The notes under the pieces were generated by a model. It had not been told where the DNA came from. It made no database searches and saw only the letters and a list, made by a program, of their open reading frames with translations. The translations under genes and the position numbers were made by a program. From positions 206,249,178-206,313,177 of the forward strand of contig CM071599.1 of assembly GCA_036435485.1 (NCBI GenBank): a stretch of DNA of 64,000 nucleotides. Reading direction: 5' to 3'. Positions 19,592 through 31,064 of this stretch are shown piece after piece; the first letter of the stretch is position 1; every line of letters starts with the position of its first letter. Source of the DNA: Saposhnikovia divaricata (Eukaryota; Streptophyta; Magnoliopsida; Apiales; Apiaceae).

Positions 19592-20629
19592 TCAACGGCC
19601 AAACATCTCACCCACGCGTCCCTGGAACTCCTCGATAGCTCTGGCAATCAACTCTGTAACAGCATTGCGATCCACGGCTCCTGTACTAGAGGATGGTAGG
19701 GCTGTGAGATCAGTCTGTAGCCCAGTCAGAATAGCAATAGAGATCTGATGTACGATCTCCATAGGAACATTCCTCACAAGCAAGCTGCCTCCTCCATGAA
19801 CTGTGGTAGGGTCGACCGACAGTAATCGCAATATAGCATCTCTAGTGGCAAAAACCTCCTCATAACGAAGCCATGCCCATCGAAACTGCTGGAAAAGGTA
19901 ATCATGAACCATCCAAGGTACAGGCCCTCGATCCCCTCTCGGCTGCGTGGGCATACCAAATGGCTTTGCTGGGAAAGGTGGAGTAGATGAGATAATCACC
20001 ACTGAAGCAGGGATATGTATAGCAGGTGTAGGAGGAGTAGTATCACATGCCGGTTCACCATTGACCGGTGGAACAGTGAAATCTGGTACTATAGGAATTG
20101 TAGGTGTCTCTGCATAGACAGGTGCCAATGAAGTAATATCACCAACAGGAGTGCCGCTGGTAAGTGAAAACATGGAGTCCGGTATAGTAGGGACCGTCGG
20201 GGTCAAAGTATAAATCGGAATGGGAATAGCTGTAGCCCTGGTAGGTGTAGCAACTCTGTAAACTGGATCCGCTGAGCTAGGCACCATCTCCGTACGAACG
20301 GGTGAAAGCTGGCTCTCATCAACCAGCTCAGTAATCTCGGGCTCTGGAGTCTCAGCTCTGCACATCTCGGAAGTAAACAAGGGTATAGTATGCTCTAACT
20401 GCTCGTCCTCTGTCTGAACCTCAAGTGGGGGTGTATCTAAATCGATCACTGGTTGAGAAGGAGGTGTAAGTATCTGCACCGAAGAATCCTCCGAGTCGAT
20501 GTCGATCGGTATATATTCCTCGGATGGGTCACTATCCGACTCCGAGCTAGGATCTAGAGGTCCATGTGGATATGGTGTAGGAGATCTGTCGTGAGTAGAT
20601 CGAAAGTCATCTAGTCTGGAAGTAGACAT
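19592..20629 (-). CDS. Extra ORF upstream of gag in the chromovirus (unrecognised, Pro/Ser/Thr-rich)
   Basis: A 345-codon frame lies between the PBS and gag on the coding strand, 190 bp inside the 5' LTR and about 400 bp before gag. The first 230 residues are acidic and rich in Pro, Ser and Thr (SSESDSDPSEEYIPIDIDSE). The last 110 residues look helical (PWMVHDYLFQQFRWAWLRYE; AVTELIARAIEEFQGRVGEM). No zinc finger, membrane segment or enzyme motif is visible. Typical chromoviruses start with gag here; extra ORFs before gag are known from Ogre-type elements but not generally from Tekay. The intact length suggests selection or recent origin. Possible roles include an RNA leader product or accessory factor, but nothing in the sequence decides. 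Confidence 0.7.
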   Translation of the reverse strand: MSTSRLDDFRSTHDRSPTPYPHGPLDPSSESDSDPSEEYIPIDIDSEDSSVQILTPPSQPVIDLDTPPLEVQTEDEQLEHTIPLFTSEMCRAETPEPEITELVDESQLSPVRTEMVPSSADPVYRVATPTRATAIPIPIYTLTPTVPTIPDSMFSLTSGTPVGDITSLAPVYAETPTIPIVPDFTVPPVNGEPACDTTPPTPAIHIPASVVIISSTPPFPAKPFGMPTQPRGDRGPVPWMVHDYLFQQFRWAWLRYEEVFATRDAILRLLSVDPTTVHGGGSLLVRNVPMEIVHQISIAILTGLQTDLTALPSSSTGAVDRNAVTELIARAIEEFQGRVGEMFGR

Positions 20630-20798
20630 CTACAAAAGCATAGAATTTTGGGTTACAAACCGTTTCTAATCGACTATATACTCATATAGGTATATAAGGG
20701 TGTAAAGCAATTAGTGCTAAAATCTCATCGTCATATTATACCTCTAAACTCTCACGTCGCGTTATAATTCTAGGCTCGTACGTTTCCTAAAAATATAA

Positions 20799-20817
20799 CT
20801 ATGGCTTTGATACCAAA
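20799..20817 (-). other. Primer binding site of the chromovirus
   Basis: Just inside the 5' LTR the minus strand reads TTTTGGTATCAAAGCCATAG, an initiator Met-tRNA-type PBS (TGGTATCAAAGC) with one base unlike the common form. It confirms minus-strand orientation. Confidence 0.8.
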
Positions 20818-20819
20818 AC

Positions 20820-23800
20820 TGTAACGCCCCCAAATCCACCCTGACAGGGGACCCGGGTCGTCACATTGTCTCAATATCCTGTAGCACAAGTTACACAATA
20901 GCAAAGCAAAATATATAATACAACGGAGCATAAAATGTCCCACTCCGCAGATCCAAGATCGTCTTCACAGCGTAATACAAAACAACTTGGTACATCTCGA
21001 ATTAATATATTACAAAAGTTCACATCAATAGAAATATAAAGATTCCAGTTGGATCTTCTAATTGTTGTCGCCATAGCCTTGCGCTTTCCCTTTCCCTTTA
21101 TAGCCCTGGCTGGACGTCTCGCCTTTCTCCGTCTTGACAGCTGAATAAAATGTTGTAAAGCAAGAATGAGCAACTATAGTGCTCAGCAAGTTCTCTTCTC
21201 GCTCGGTATATAAATATAATAAGGTTTACCGAAATAAGTACTCAAAATTTTAATATCGAATGTAACAATGTGATTTGACTCAAATTTATCTTGAAAATAT
21301 CATACTCGAAAGGCTCAAAACTCATCTCAAAACAGAATACTCAAAAGACTCATTTGATATAACTCTGATAACTCATGATGTAAGAATGAACTGGTCTTCC
21401 ACCTCTCCGTATCTCGGTGGGGCGATCAACTAACCAACCAAGAATACCGGCCTCCGATGACACCGCACTTCGCCCGATCACGGCTACAATACGATATCAA
21501 CTATAATATATGTGTATGAATGCTAGCATCATAATGGTTATCAATTCAACCAAGGCAACGAATGCCTAAATATTCTCGGGTCCGTAAAACGGTACACGAG
21601 TCTCTCTTTCTCTATAATGGGCCTCTTGCCCAAAATTGACCAGTAGAATACAGAATTCCCGAATATTTGGGGTACAGATAACTTGAGATAACTCTTTTCA
21701 GAAAATATTTACAAATCTGGCGGACTGCCAGTATGACTCAATTTTACCACCAATCCGAACAATAGACTGATGTAAATTCTCAATAATAATTTATCGGTTG
21801 ACATGAACAAAATGCCAAACCTTGACAATAAAATCGACTATCTCGAATCTATGAGAATAGTCCTAAGATTAAAGTAATTGGGAGTCGTACTGAACAAATA
21901 GTACTTCTCGATATTTATAATACTCAACATTGATGAACGTGTAAATAGAATGTTTTTCACTTGATCGACGAATAAAAATCGCTAATAATTATAATTTTAA
22001 ACTCCTATCGGTTAGTTCAAACGAGGAACTAACTGAAAGATAATCAATAAATAACGATTGATTTTGTACAATAAATTCAATCGAAAAGAATAAATTTAAC
22101 TATCTCAGACGAATGAGATTAGTTTCACTGAATAAAATAATAGTCGTCTCGAATTAATGAGATCGACCCGATATCAATTAAATTGTTTCTACGCATATAG
22201 GGATTATAATTCTCAAAAGAAATTATTGAATCATATAGAGCAACAGATAATCTCAATATATAACATCTCAAAAATAATTAAGAAAATAAATAACACGAAC
22301 AGAAATTCACAGTTTCCAAAAGTTAGGGTAAGAACGAACTTGCCTCGATCTCGAAGTACGAATGAATGCAGATAAAAATTATACTCTACCTGTGAACTCG
22401 GCTTCGGTCTACGGCTCGGGGATTATTCTCTAAAAATGGCAACCAGAAATACGTGAGCGATTCTTCAGAATAAAATACTCCCGATCCGATAATCTAATTA
22501 ATAATAATATAATATCTCATAAAATCTCCGGAATAAATAACAGAAATAAATTCCGGAATAAATAAATATTTATTCGAACACAGGAATTAAATCTGGGGAA
22601 TATATCCTATTTTTAATATCTGGAAATCTAAATTCTTACTCAAAATGAAAAATTCAAACATCCGTTTTTATTCAATTTAAAACCATATTTATTATTCTCA
22701 TTTTTAAACTAATTATCAAAGAATTCTAATTTACTAAACAAATATTAAATCTCTAAATTAAATCTGACTTGATCCGGTTAATTAAAAATAAACCGGAAAA
22801 TATTAAAACAGCTTTTCCAAATAAAACATATTTTATTCTATTTATTTCACAAATATTCTTCTTTTTATCAACAAATTATTAAATCTATAATTTTCGTCCA
22901 AAAATCACAAAATGACTCTTTTTTAACAAACAAATAATTAATCCATTTTATTAAACCCTTTTTATTGCAAATTAATAAATATCTAATTTCTTTTCAAAAT
23001 CACATAACCACACTTATTTAATTAGTAAATAAATAAATTCTAAATTACATCTAAAATCTTATTTAATTAATTAATTAACTAAACCATTTTAAATAAATTA
23101 TTAATTACAAACCAAATTAATTAATATTCCATTTTTAACAAAATTTATTGAATCCCGTTTTATTCGTTTAACAAGAATCCCGATTATAAACCCGAACATC
23201 TACGTTAATATTTTAATATATTTAACAACAATTACACCTCGGTGTGGGTCCCACCGTGTGGGCCCCACCTGTTTCCTCCTCCCCTGCATCACTCTCTTTA
23301 ACCGAACTCAATCTCCCCAAATCTCTCATCTCTCAATCTCTTCCTCTCTCTCTCGTACCAATCTCTCCCACAATCTCTCCCCTCCTCTCTCCTTATCTCT
23401 CCCCTCTCTCCCTCCGTCGAAACCACCATCGATTACAACCCCGGCAAAACTCCCTCCTCCTGCGTCTCTCATCTCTCCGTCTCCCTCTCGACATCTCCAT
23501 CTTCATCAACAATAATCTCCCTCACCCTTTACTCTCTCCGCTCCATCCTCTCTCTCCCCGTCGCCCTTAACCCCCTTCGATTAATCACCCCTGCCCAGTA
23601 CACCACCACTAGTGACAACAATTCCACAAATCACAACACAATATCCACACTCCTCTCTCCCCTCATCTCTTCTCTTGTTCCAACAACAATCAAATAACCA
23701 CAAACATCAAAATCTCTCTCTGCAAACTCGACCTCACTCTATCCCTCTCTCCACTCATCTCTTCTCTTCTCTCTCACGACAACACCCACCCTCACAGTCG

Positions 23801-24397
23801 ACCCCCTCCCCTGTTCTCCGATTTAACACAACAATCATCTCATCCACTAGTAAATCCAAGAGGCAATATTGAACAATTAATACAATGGAAACAAGAAATC
23901 GGAAAGAAAAAAAATGTATAACTACCTGCAGTTTGGACTCGGGTTTAAAAAAAATATGGCTGGGTTTTTGTATAGCTAACTCGAGCTTGTTTGGTTCAAT
24001 GAAAAAAAGGCATGTGCTGTGTATAGAAGTGTTTTGAGATATGCTAATAATATTGTAGGTGATGAATTAGGACTAAACTGCAACCTGTTTTATAAGACTA
24101 TACCATTCCTAATAATCAATATGTAGATAATGCTTGTTATTAAAAAAACTAAGACACCGGGGGGCAAAATCATTGTAGAAAAATTTAGTGGTGTAACATA
24201 ATTATTGTTTTGGTAAGTGGTGGTTATTAAATTAAAAGAATTAAATTATGGGGGACAAAATGAAATGGTATAATGATGAAAATATTTAATGTAAATATTT
24301 AGTAAAAGATTTCGTTTTTTTTTTCTCCCGCTAACTAATTAAAACGAGACTCTAAAATTCGGCTCAAAATATATTTCGAAAATTTACGGTTATTACA
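20820..24397 (-). repeat. 5' LTR of the chromovirus
   Basis: 3578 bp; pairs with 10948-14523. Differences seen by eye include a few A/C-run indels and scattered substitutions (for example C versus A in TTGCATCAT/TTGAATCAT). It is followed directly by the TSD copy CTCAA. The promoter for element RNA should lie here, on the minus strand. Confidence 0.95.
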
Positions 24398-24402
24398 CTC
24401 AA

Positions 24403-25622
24403 ACATTATAATAAAGGATTAGTAGACAGTTAGATAATGGCTAGGAGGCAATTAGATAATGGTTAGGGAACACGTCATGTGACTTGATATTTAAAAATAA
24501 TTTTGATGAAATCAGATTGCTAATCTTCAATTTTATAACTGGATTATGAGATTCAATTGTTATCTGGTTCAAATAAAGTAAAATTATCACATATGATGGA
24601 ATCCCATAAAAATTAATGGGGAGGGGCAGCGTGATTTTTTTCCGTTATTAGGACATGATTTGCTATTTAAATATTGTTACCTTGCTATTTTTTATGTTAA
24701 TGTTTCCATGTTGGTTGAGTTATTACCATAATTAGCATAATTCTGTAAATACATAGTTGTTATTTATTAAAAGTGAAAATAATTTATATGAGAAATTTAT
24801 TATCGAATATTTTTTGATTAAAAATATATATAATATATAAGCATGTCAAATTTAATAGTTATTATATTTTAATTAAATTTATTAACTAACTACAGTTAGT
24901 AAAGTGTGTATAGAAAGATAACTAGATAAAACTTTTAATATGATATGATTGGTCTAAAATTTAGGAATGGAATTGATTGACTGGTTTTTGATTGATTAAT
25001 TACATGGTGTGGTAGACTCATGTAATATAATAAAGAATGTGGGAACCGAGAGAAATAATCGATGAAAGAACATCCCTCCTCTCAGAGGTGGAATTCATCC
25101 TCAACTGACTTAATTGTTGCTTAACTAGCTACCTCATATATTTGTATAAATATTTTTACTTTTTTTATATCAATCAGAAACAAATTCACCATGTGATGGT
25201 AGTAGCTAGTTTTTTTTTTTACAAGTTTATTAAAATACGCGAGTGGATTCAAGAAATTTTGGAAACAAATCGATATACTTAATCTAGATTTTAAAAATTC
25301 ATTAAAATTTGTTTTATTCAATTTAAATCTAGATGTATTCAATTAAGAATTTAAATATTTTTAAAATCTAAGAGTATTTAATTTGAATTTATAAAAATCT
25401 AATAAAATTTGATGATATTCAAAAATTCATATTTCTTTAAAATTTATTAAAATGATGCATTTTAATAGAATTTCTTGTATTTTTTTAAGCTAAAAATAAT
25501 TAGAGTAAAATCTAAAAGATTTTGAAGTATTTCCCATATTTCGTCAATTCTAAAAGAATCTGTATTGAATTGTAAGGATAATCTTTTAGAAATCACCTAA
25601 TGTTATTAATACCTTAGAATCT
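24403..25622. other. AT-rich non-coding DNA
   Basis: This is the right flank of the chromovirus. 24930-25045 matches the dispersed repeat at 10865-10947 (TTGGTCTAAAATTTAGGAAT, then GGTAGACTCA). 25240-25620 is a degenerate AT-rich repeat with inverted segments resembling MITE remains. No reading frame is convincing. Confidence 0.45.
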
Positions 25623-25708
25623 CTTAAAATCAATATTGAATATGCCACTTTAAGTTAAAATCTTTAAAGATTTTAACTTAAAGTGGCATATTCAATATAG
25701 ATTTTAAG
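25623..25708. repeat. 86-bp near-perfect palindrome
   Basis: Two 43-base arms meet at 25665/25666 without spacer (ATCTTT/AAAGAT centre). Only one mismatch is seen (A/T at 25632 versus its partner). It would fold into a long hairpin in RNA or single-stranded DNA. It abuts the CACTA end at 25709. Confidence 0.9.
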
Positions 25709-25968
25709 TGGTAGGAAATGGGGGGAACAAAACCGACCATTTCTTTGTGGTAGGAAATATTCTGGCGACGTAGTTTCCTTGTTGACATGGACAAGTGGGT
25801 CCTTCTTCATCCATTTTCTACCAGCTCTGGTAGCAAATGGCAACCTATTTCCTACCAGCATGGTTTGTGGTAGGAAATGGTCCTTTGACCTCAATTAGTA
25901 GGAAATGGCTGGTAGGAAAAGAGTTGGTAGGAAAAATTCTGGTAGGATTCGCTGTTTTTCTTGTAGTG
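25709..25968. mobile_element. CACTA terminus with GGTAGGAAA subterminal repeats
   Basis: Read in reverse from 25968, the sequence begins CACTACAAGAAAAACAGCG. About nine copies of GGTAGGAAA or its complement TTTCCTACC fill 25709-25940. No matching left terminus is seen, so this is a truncated end. Its repeat word differs from the other CACTA families here. Confidence 0.7.
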
Positions 25969-26543
25969 GAAGCAAATCCTCGATTCTTTTTAGTTAAGAA
26001 ATTGAATCCTTAAATATTGCTTTCTAAAAAGTGTTTTCTTTGACTAATAAAAAATAATTGAATATGGTAAGGAATATTAATTTGTAAATATTTTATCTTT
26101 TTGAAAATAAAAATCCCTTCCATTAAATAAAATGACAACATTCAGTTTTGAAAAATTCTTTGAAATGTCAAATAAAGATAAAAAATCAAGGAAAATACAC
26201 TTCTTTGAGTCCAAACAAACACTAAATATTAGGAAAATATTTGAGAATATCTACTTTTTCTTACTAAGTATATTAAAACTAAAATAATCCAAAACACTTA
26301 TTTTTTTTCTTTTTGTGAAAAAGAATCCAAGATACATCTTGTATATACTTTTACCCAATCCAATACTATAAGTAGCCGCATTTGTATAAGTATTTCTAAA
26401 TTCGAATTTTAATACTTTTTCTAATTCATATGTGCAAGCTGTATAATTCTCTTATGCTGTGTTTGTTTCATAAAAATTTACATAAATATATCTTTTACTT
26501 ATATGATTAAAATTTTCGGCCCCCAAACACGTCTCAACTAAGT
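25969..26543. other. AT-rich flank of the hydroxylase gene
   Basis: No gene, RNA or repeat structure is recognised. It probably includes distal promoter of the downstream gene. Confidence 0.4.
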
Positions 26544-26551
26544 TGACGTCA
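26544..26551 (+). promoter_or_regulatory. TGACGTCA bZIP-type site upstream of the hydroxylase gene
   Basis: The palindromic octamer TGACGTCA lies 193 bp before the first ATG. It is the classical binding site of plant bZIP factors. One short site can occur by chance. Confidence 0.4.
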
Positions 26552-26634
26552 CTCTTGTATTATAGAGTGCTGCTGTATGATGAGTGCATGACATTTCGCG
26601 TAGCATTCCACCTACCACAAACCCTAAATTTCAC

Positions 26635-26644
26635 CTATATATAG
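26635..26644 (+). promoter_or_regulatory. TATA box of the hydroxylase gene
   Basis: CTATATATAG lies 93 bp upstream of the ATG at 26737 and is followed by a CT/CA-rich leader, the usual plant core promoter layout. Confidence 0.6.
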
Positions 26645-28517
26645 TCCCAGTCCCTCACCCGAACAATGCAAAATCTCAAATCTGCAGACCATCGCTCACC
26701 CAACAAAGCTAAAATCTGCAGATCCATAGTCAGATAATGTCTTCGTGTTCGAGGAGCAGTCTAAACTCCTCCTGGTCTCATGACTGTCGCCTCAGAAAGA
26801 CTCCAAATCTGTCTCATGAGCCTGAAAATTCTGAAAATCTGCAAACAAAATTTAATCCCTTACTCTACAGAAGCATTGAAAGGCATCTACCACCACAGAT
26901 GCTAAACGCTTCTCGGGATGCAGAAGCTCAACACATAGACCAGATTCTTATGGACTATGCTCCTGATAAGATAGTAAGTGTGTGCATTTATTCATTCCAT
27001 TAATATTGTTTTTTTTTTGCCAAATGTGAATATCATGTATACCCTCCCGTCCTGTTAGTCACTACAAGGAATTTCAAGTCTAACAACGGATTTTATCCGT
27101 TGTCTGATACCTGCAAACCCCGTTGTCTATCGGGGTGTCGTCTGATACGCACCTCAGACAACGGTATGAAAACTGTTGTGTGTTAGAGCGAGAGACAACG
27201 GTATCATCTCTAGACGCCGTTGTCTAATATCCACAAACAACAACACAATGGTTTAGAAACCGTTGTTGTTTGGGATGCTACACAATGGTTTTAATTTTAG
27301 TAACACTTGTCTGAAAACAAATCACACAATCGTTTTAATTGAATAAACACTTGTCTGAAAGGAAATCACACAATGGTTGTAATTGAATAAACATTTGTCT
27401 GAAAGGAAATCACACAATGGTGTTAATTGAATAAACACTTGTCTGAAAGGAAATCACACAATAGTTTTAATTGAATAAACACTTGTCTGAACTGAAATCA
27501 CACAACATTATGGTGGAATATTTCCATTGTTGTTTGGGACTCTAGACGTGGCACCCATTGACACATTATGGTGGAATATTGCAACATTAGTAACTATAGC
27601 AATTGCAACACTAACAATGAAAATTTTGCAGTATACCGTTTGTACATATAATAATCCCATAAACAACAAAACTAATCAATACAAAATTTCATTGATCAAT
27701 ATTAATCTCCATCCACAAAATCACCAAAATACAATCTCTACATACCAACAACCAAAATAAAATCCACCATTTCGTCAAAATAAAATCCTAGTACCAAACC
27801 ACCTTCATACACCTTGTCCACAGCTACGACTAATTCTGAACTGATCCAACCTCTACTATTTCATCACTTCTTTAAGCTGCCATAACTTTGTTACTTCAAA
27901 AATGGCACTAGCAATCAGAGGGTGCTTCAAGGCAGGCTGCAAAGGGAAAAAAAATTAAGATTCAAGTAAAGAAACAAGTCTGTAAAGGGTGCATTAGGTA
28001 CTAGTATCTCAATTTAGCCAAACAGGAGGCAAATGTTTAGGTGATTCATGTAAATGTCATAAACAAGGCTCCAAAAATTGTAAGCAAAAATGTAGTGCCT
28101 AGGATGTTGGTGGTGACCTTTGTAGAGCCGGACATTAAAATGTATGATAGCTGAAAAATAAAAAACAAGGCTTACCATATTTGCAGCAAAGCTTATGTTA
28201 TCCAGTAACATTAGCACTGCAGTATACATGAAAACGAAATAGGCCTTTCTTAGTTCATAGAACAGCTAAAAAATGCTTTTTATCCGGGAAGTATGAAGAA
28301 AATGTGTATTAAAATAATAGGGTTTTTGGTAATTACCAAAGACAAAAAAGGATGGGCTTATAACCACCTTGTCTAGGATTATGCATGGCCTGGTAAGATA
28401 GATCTTCCAAAACTTCATTATTTGGTGCCTGAACATATTCAATTGTTATTGTAAACATTAAACATGGCTAATCATATATTCAACTTCCATTAACACTTTC
28501 ATATAAAAATTTTCTAG

Positions 28518-30386
28518 CTAAACCTGTTCTCCAATCTTGGTGTTTCCATAAGATCCCGTGATCCTCTTCATGCAAGCAAACACAATTTTCTATGGTTTCG
28601 ATACCGCCGGTGAAATTTGTGAAGTGTGCATCAAAGTATTTGATAAAGCCTACACAATCACAACCCTGTACCAGAAAATAAGACAAAGGACCATCTTTAT
28701 GAGAACAGAAACTGTAGGATTATTACTATCTCATGAAAAGATAATGCTACAAAGTAAGCAAAGACCACAGTGAGTGCCTGTACCTTCTTAAGAGAATTTT
28801 CTTAAGATATTTTTGGAGAATGTGATTCGCGATGCGGTTACTTACACGGAGCACGCTAGGAGGAAGACTGTGACTGCTATGGATGTTGTGTATGCGCTCA
28901 AGAAGCAGGGCAGGACTCTTTATGGTTTCGGTGGTTAAATAGATCTATATAATGTGGTGTATGATAGCTTGAGAATTAATTTCTGTTTTAGTTGTGTTGC
29001 TATCATATGGATTGTTGTTCTGAAGATGAATGTATGGTGTAAATCATGGACTTTAATGGATATTTCGGTTTGGTAAAATGTTCTGTTTCTTGAATGCTGG
29101 AATTTTAATAATTTAGATTTAATTCTGTGAGCTTGTTGATGTTTTAAATTTGTTTGTTAGACGTTGAAGACATAAGGGATTCTTAGCTAACTGCACTCTG
29201 TTTCAACTAAAGTTGTGGTCAGAAATTCCAGTGGTTGAAATTTATCAAACATTGGTTAACATGGCTAGAATCGTTTTTGAAGAATTGAGTCACTAGTTCA
29301 AGGCTAACAAAAACATTGAGCATACTGTAGTTGAGCATAGACATAATTCCTAACAAGTTGAGCAGTAGTGAAGACTATTAGCTCATATACTTTACAATTC
29401 CCTGACTATAAATCTGTCATAGTAACTTTATGTTTTAAAATTGTGCAAGTATGAAAATAAAGTGAGAAGAGAAGGACATAGTTATAGGATATAATATTGC
29501 TACCAGTTCTGTGTTTGTTGATGTGTTCATAGTTTATAGGTACCATAACAACACAAAGCCTTGCTAGCACAACAGCCTAGAATACTAGTACTCCGTCCAG
29601 ATAGTTTACGGAGTACGATTACTTATTAGTATTGTTATTTCGCATGAAGTTTCAGAAAAATGAAGAATGAAAAATACTGTACCATCAACATATGCAACAG
29701 AGTAAATCACCAAACCCTCTCTAGGTGTGAATCCAATACGAAAATTCCACTGCCAATAGATATGATAATGAAAGATAAGAAATACAAGATGTGGACTCTA
29801 ATAAATTATCAAGTGGTAATAAAGAGAACCTTCTGCCACTCAACAAAGTGGCCATCAACACGGAAGCTTGGGCCTTCAGGCTGGATAATATTTAGAGGTT
29901 TCACGTCGCTTCGATCAACACCTCCTCTTGATTCAGCAGCAGCATAATTTCTCAATGGATCAGCTGGTGGTAGAGGAATAAGTTTGCGGTCAACAAACTC
30001 TACCACAATCATATTTTGCATATCAACTAAGACATGAATTCCTTCAACTGGGCGTGCATAACCATTTTCCAATGTGCAGTCACTCTCAGTTCTACAAAAG
30101 ATAAGTGGTTTGGCAAGTCTGCGGTTTGGCGCATCAGCTTCACTGTGGTAACCAACACACCTGGAAAAGGAGAGTATACATCCAAAGCCATTTTATTTGA
30201 AGTGAAATTTATTTGAAGAACATGTTAATACGGAGGCAAATGTGGAACATCAACGAAATAAAATCTAACTAACCACGGGTCTACCATGACAAGATCCATG
30301 TCCTCAATACCCCTTCTCTTCATGGCCTCTTGAAATGAAGGAAATTCCTTTACAATGGCTTCACATTCAGCATATTCCATAGCATC
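28518..30386 (-). pseudogene. Copper amine oxidase gene fragment, four exons
   Basis: On the minus strand: exon I 30386-30274 (DAMEYAECEAIVKEFPSFQE, RRGIEDMDLVMVDPW), exon II 30160-29830 (CVGYHSEADAPNRRLAKPL, PVEGIHVLVDMQNMIVVEF, GGVDRSDVKPLNIIQPEG), exon III 29749-29683 (WNFRIGFTPREGLVIYSVAY) and exon IV 28665-about 28518 (GCDCVGFIKYFDAHFTNFTG, NCVCLHEEDHGILWKHQDW). These match plant peroxisomal-type copper amine oxidases, which oxidise polyamines to aldehydes with hydrogen peroxide. Exons I-III have good AG/GT borders and open frames. The exon normally between III and IV is missing, with an opposite-strand histone H4 piece there instead. The exon IV donor is lost. The topaquinone Tyr region and C-terminus are absent, so no enzyme can be made. 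Confidence 0.9.
28786..28938 (+). pseudogene. Histone H4 C-terminal fragment
   Basis: The frame reads LKIFLENVIRDAVTYTEHAR, RKTVTAMDVVYALKKQGR, then TLYGFGG and TAA at 28936-28938, the nearly invariant H4 C-terminal half. Just upstream CTTAAGAGAATT could encode LKRI, with the following ten or so residues deleted. There is no start codon and no N-terminal tail. H4 binds DNA in nucleosomes, but this piece lacks part of the histone fold. It lies inside the copper amine oxidase fragment in opposite orientation. The intact reading frame suggests recent capture. The 3' flank to about 29160 may be H4 3' UTR. Confidence 0.92.
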
Positions 30387-30575
30387 CTATTGTTGCAATA
30401 TTGAGAAACAGATAGGCCTTTAATTCAGATATATTTTCATTGCTGTATAACCAAGTTTTGATGTACAGGGGTAATTGCATCATACTTCAGTAATAGACTA
30501 ACAGAGACACAAGCACGAAAAAGAACAGAGACACAAACACGCACAAGAACAGAGACACACAAATAAACACACAAA

Positions 30576-30630
30576 TACACACACACACACACTTAGTATC
30601 ATATGATTGAGAAAGAGAGGGAGAGTGAGG

Positions 30631-30670
<40 letters not shown>
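30576..30670. repeat. (AC)n and (GA)n microsatellites
   Basis: An AC run near 30576-30591 is followed by GA-rich DNA with an unbroken (GA)n to 30670. 30680-31000 is purine-rich leader-like DNA without a convincing frame. Confidence 0.85.
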
Positions 30671-30674
<4 letters not shown>

Positions 30675-31064
30675 GGATGATGTGTTCGAAAGAATCGAAG
30701 CGTATAACTAAAGGTGTATGAATGAGATCTTGGGAAGATGGAATTAGGGATTGGGGATCGATAGTTTGAATTGGGGATCGGTTTGATACATCAATTTATT
30801 TTATTGATGGTTTGACGGAGATAGCTGACGGTGAGGGAGAGATACTGAGAGGGCGAGGGAGAGGAAGAGGGAGAGATAAAATTGTGAGCGGCGGGGAGAG
30901 AGTATTAGGTCATTTGAGATGAAGCGTAGTACTGGATTTAATTTGGGTTTGGTGGGAAAGTTGCCGCCCATATTTATTTAATTTTTTCATTTTCTTTCTA
31001 GCTTAAAAATAAATAAGTAAAAAGGAAAAAAATAATTTGTTTAGATAATTGTTATAATTTTTTA

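Larger units (their letters stand above)
10948..24397 (-). mobile_element. Tekay-like chromovirus (Ty3/Gypsy), near complete, TSD CTCAA
   Basis: Two near-identical LTRs bound 13.45 kb, and the pentanucleotide CTCAA occurs directly outside both ends (10943-10947 and 24398-24402). On the minus strand the order is 5' LTR, PBS, extra ORF, gag-protease-RT-RNase H, stop, integrase plus chromodomain, PPT, 3' LTR. Long LTRs and a C-terminal chromodomain fit the Tekay/Del lineage. The LTRs differ at about a dozen positions by eye, so insertion is recent. One TGA in pol is the only clear lesion. Confidence 0.95.
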
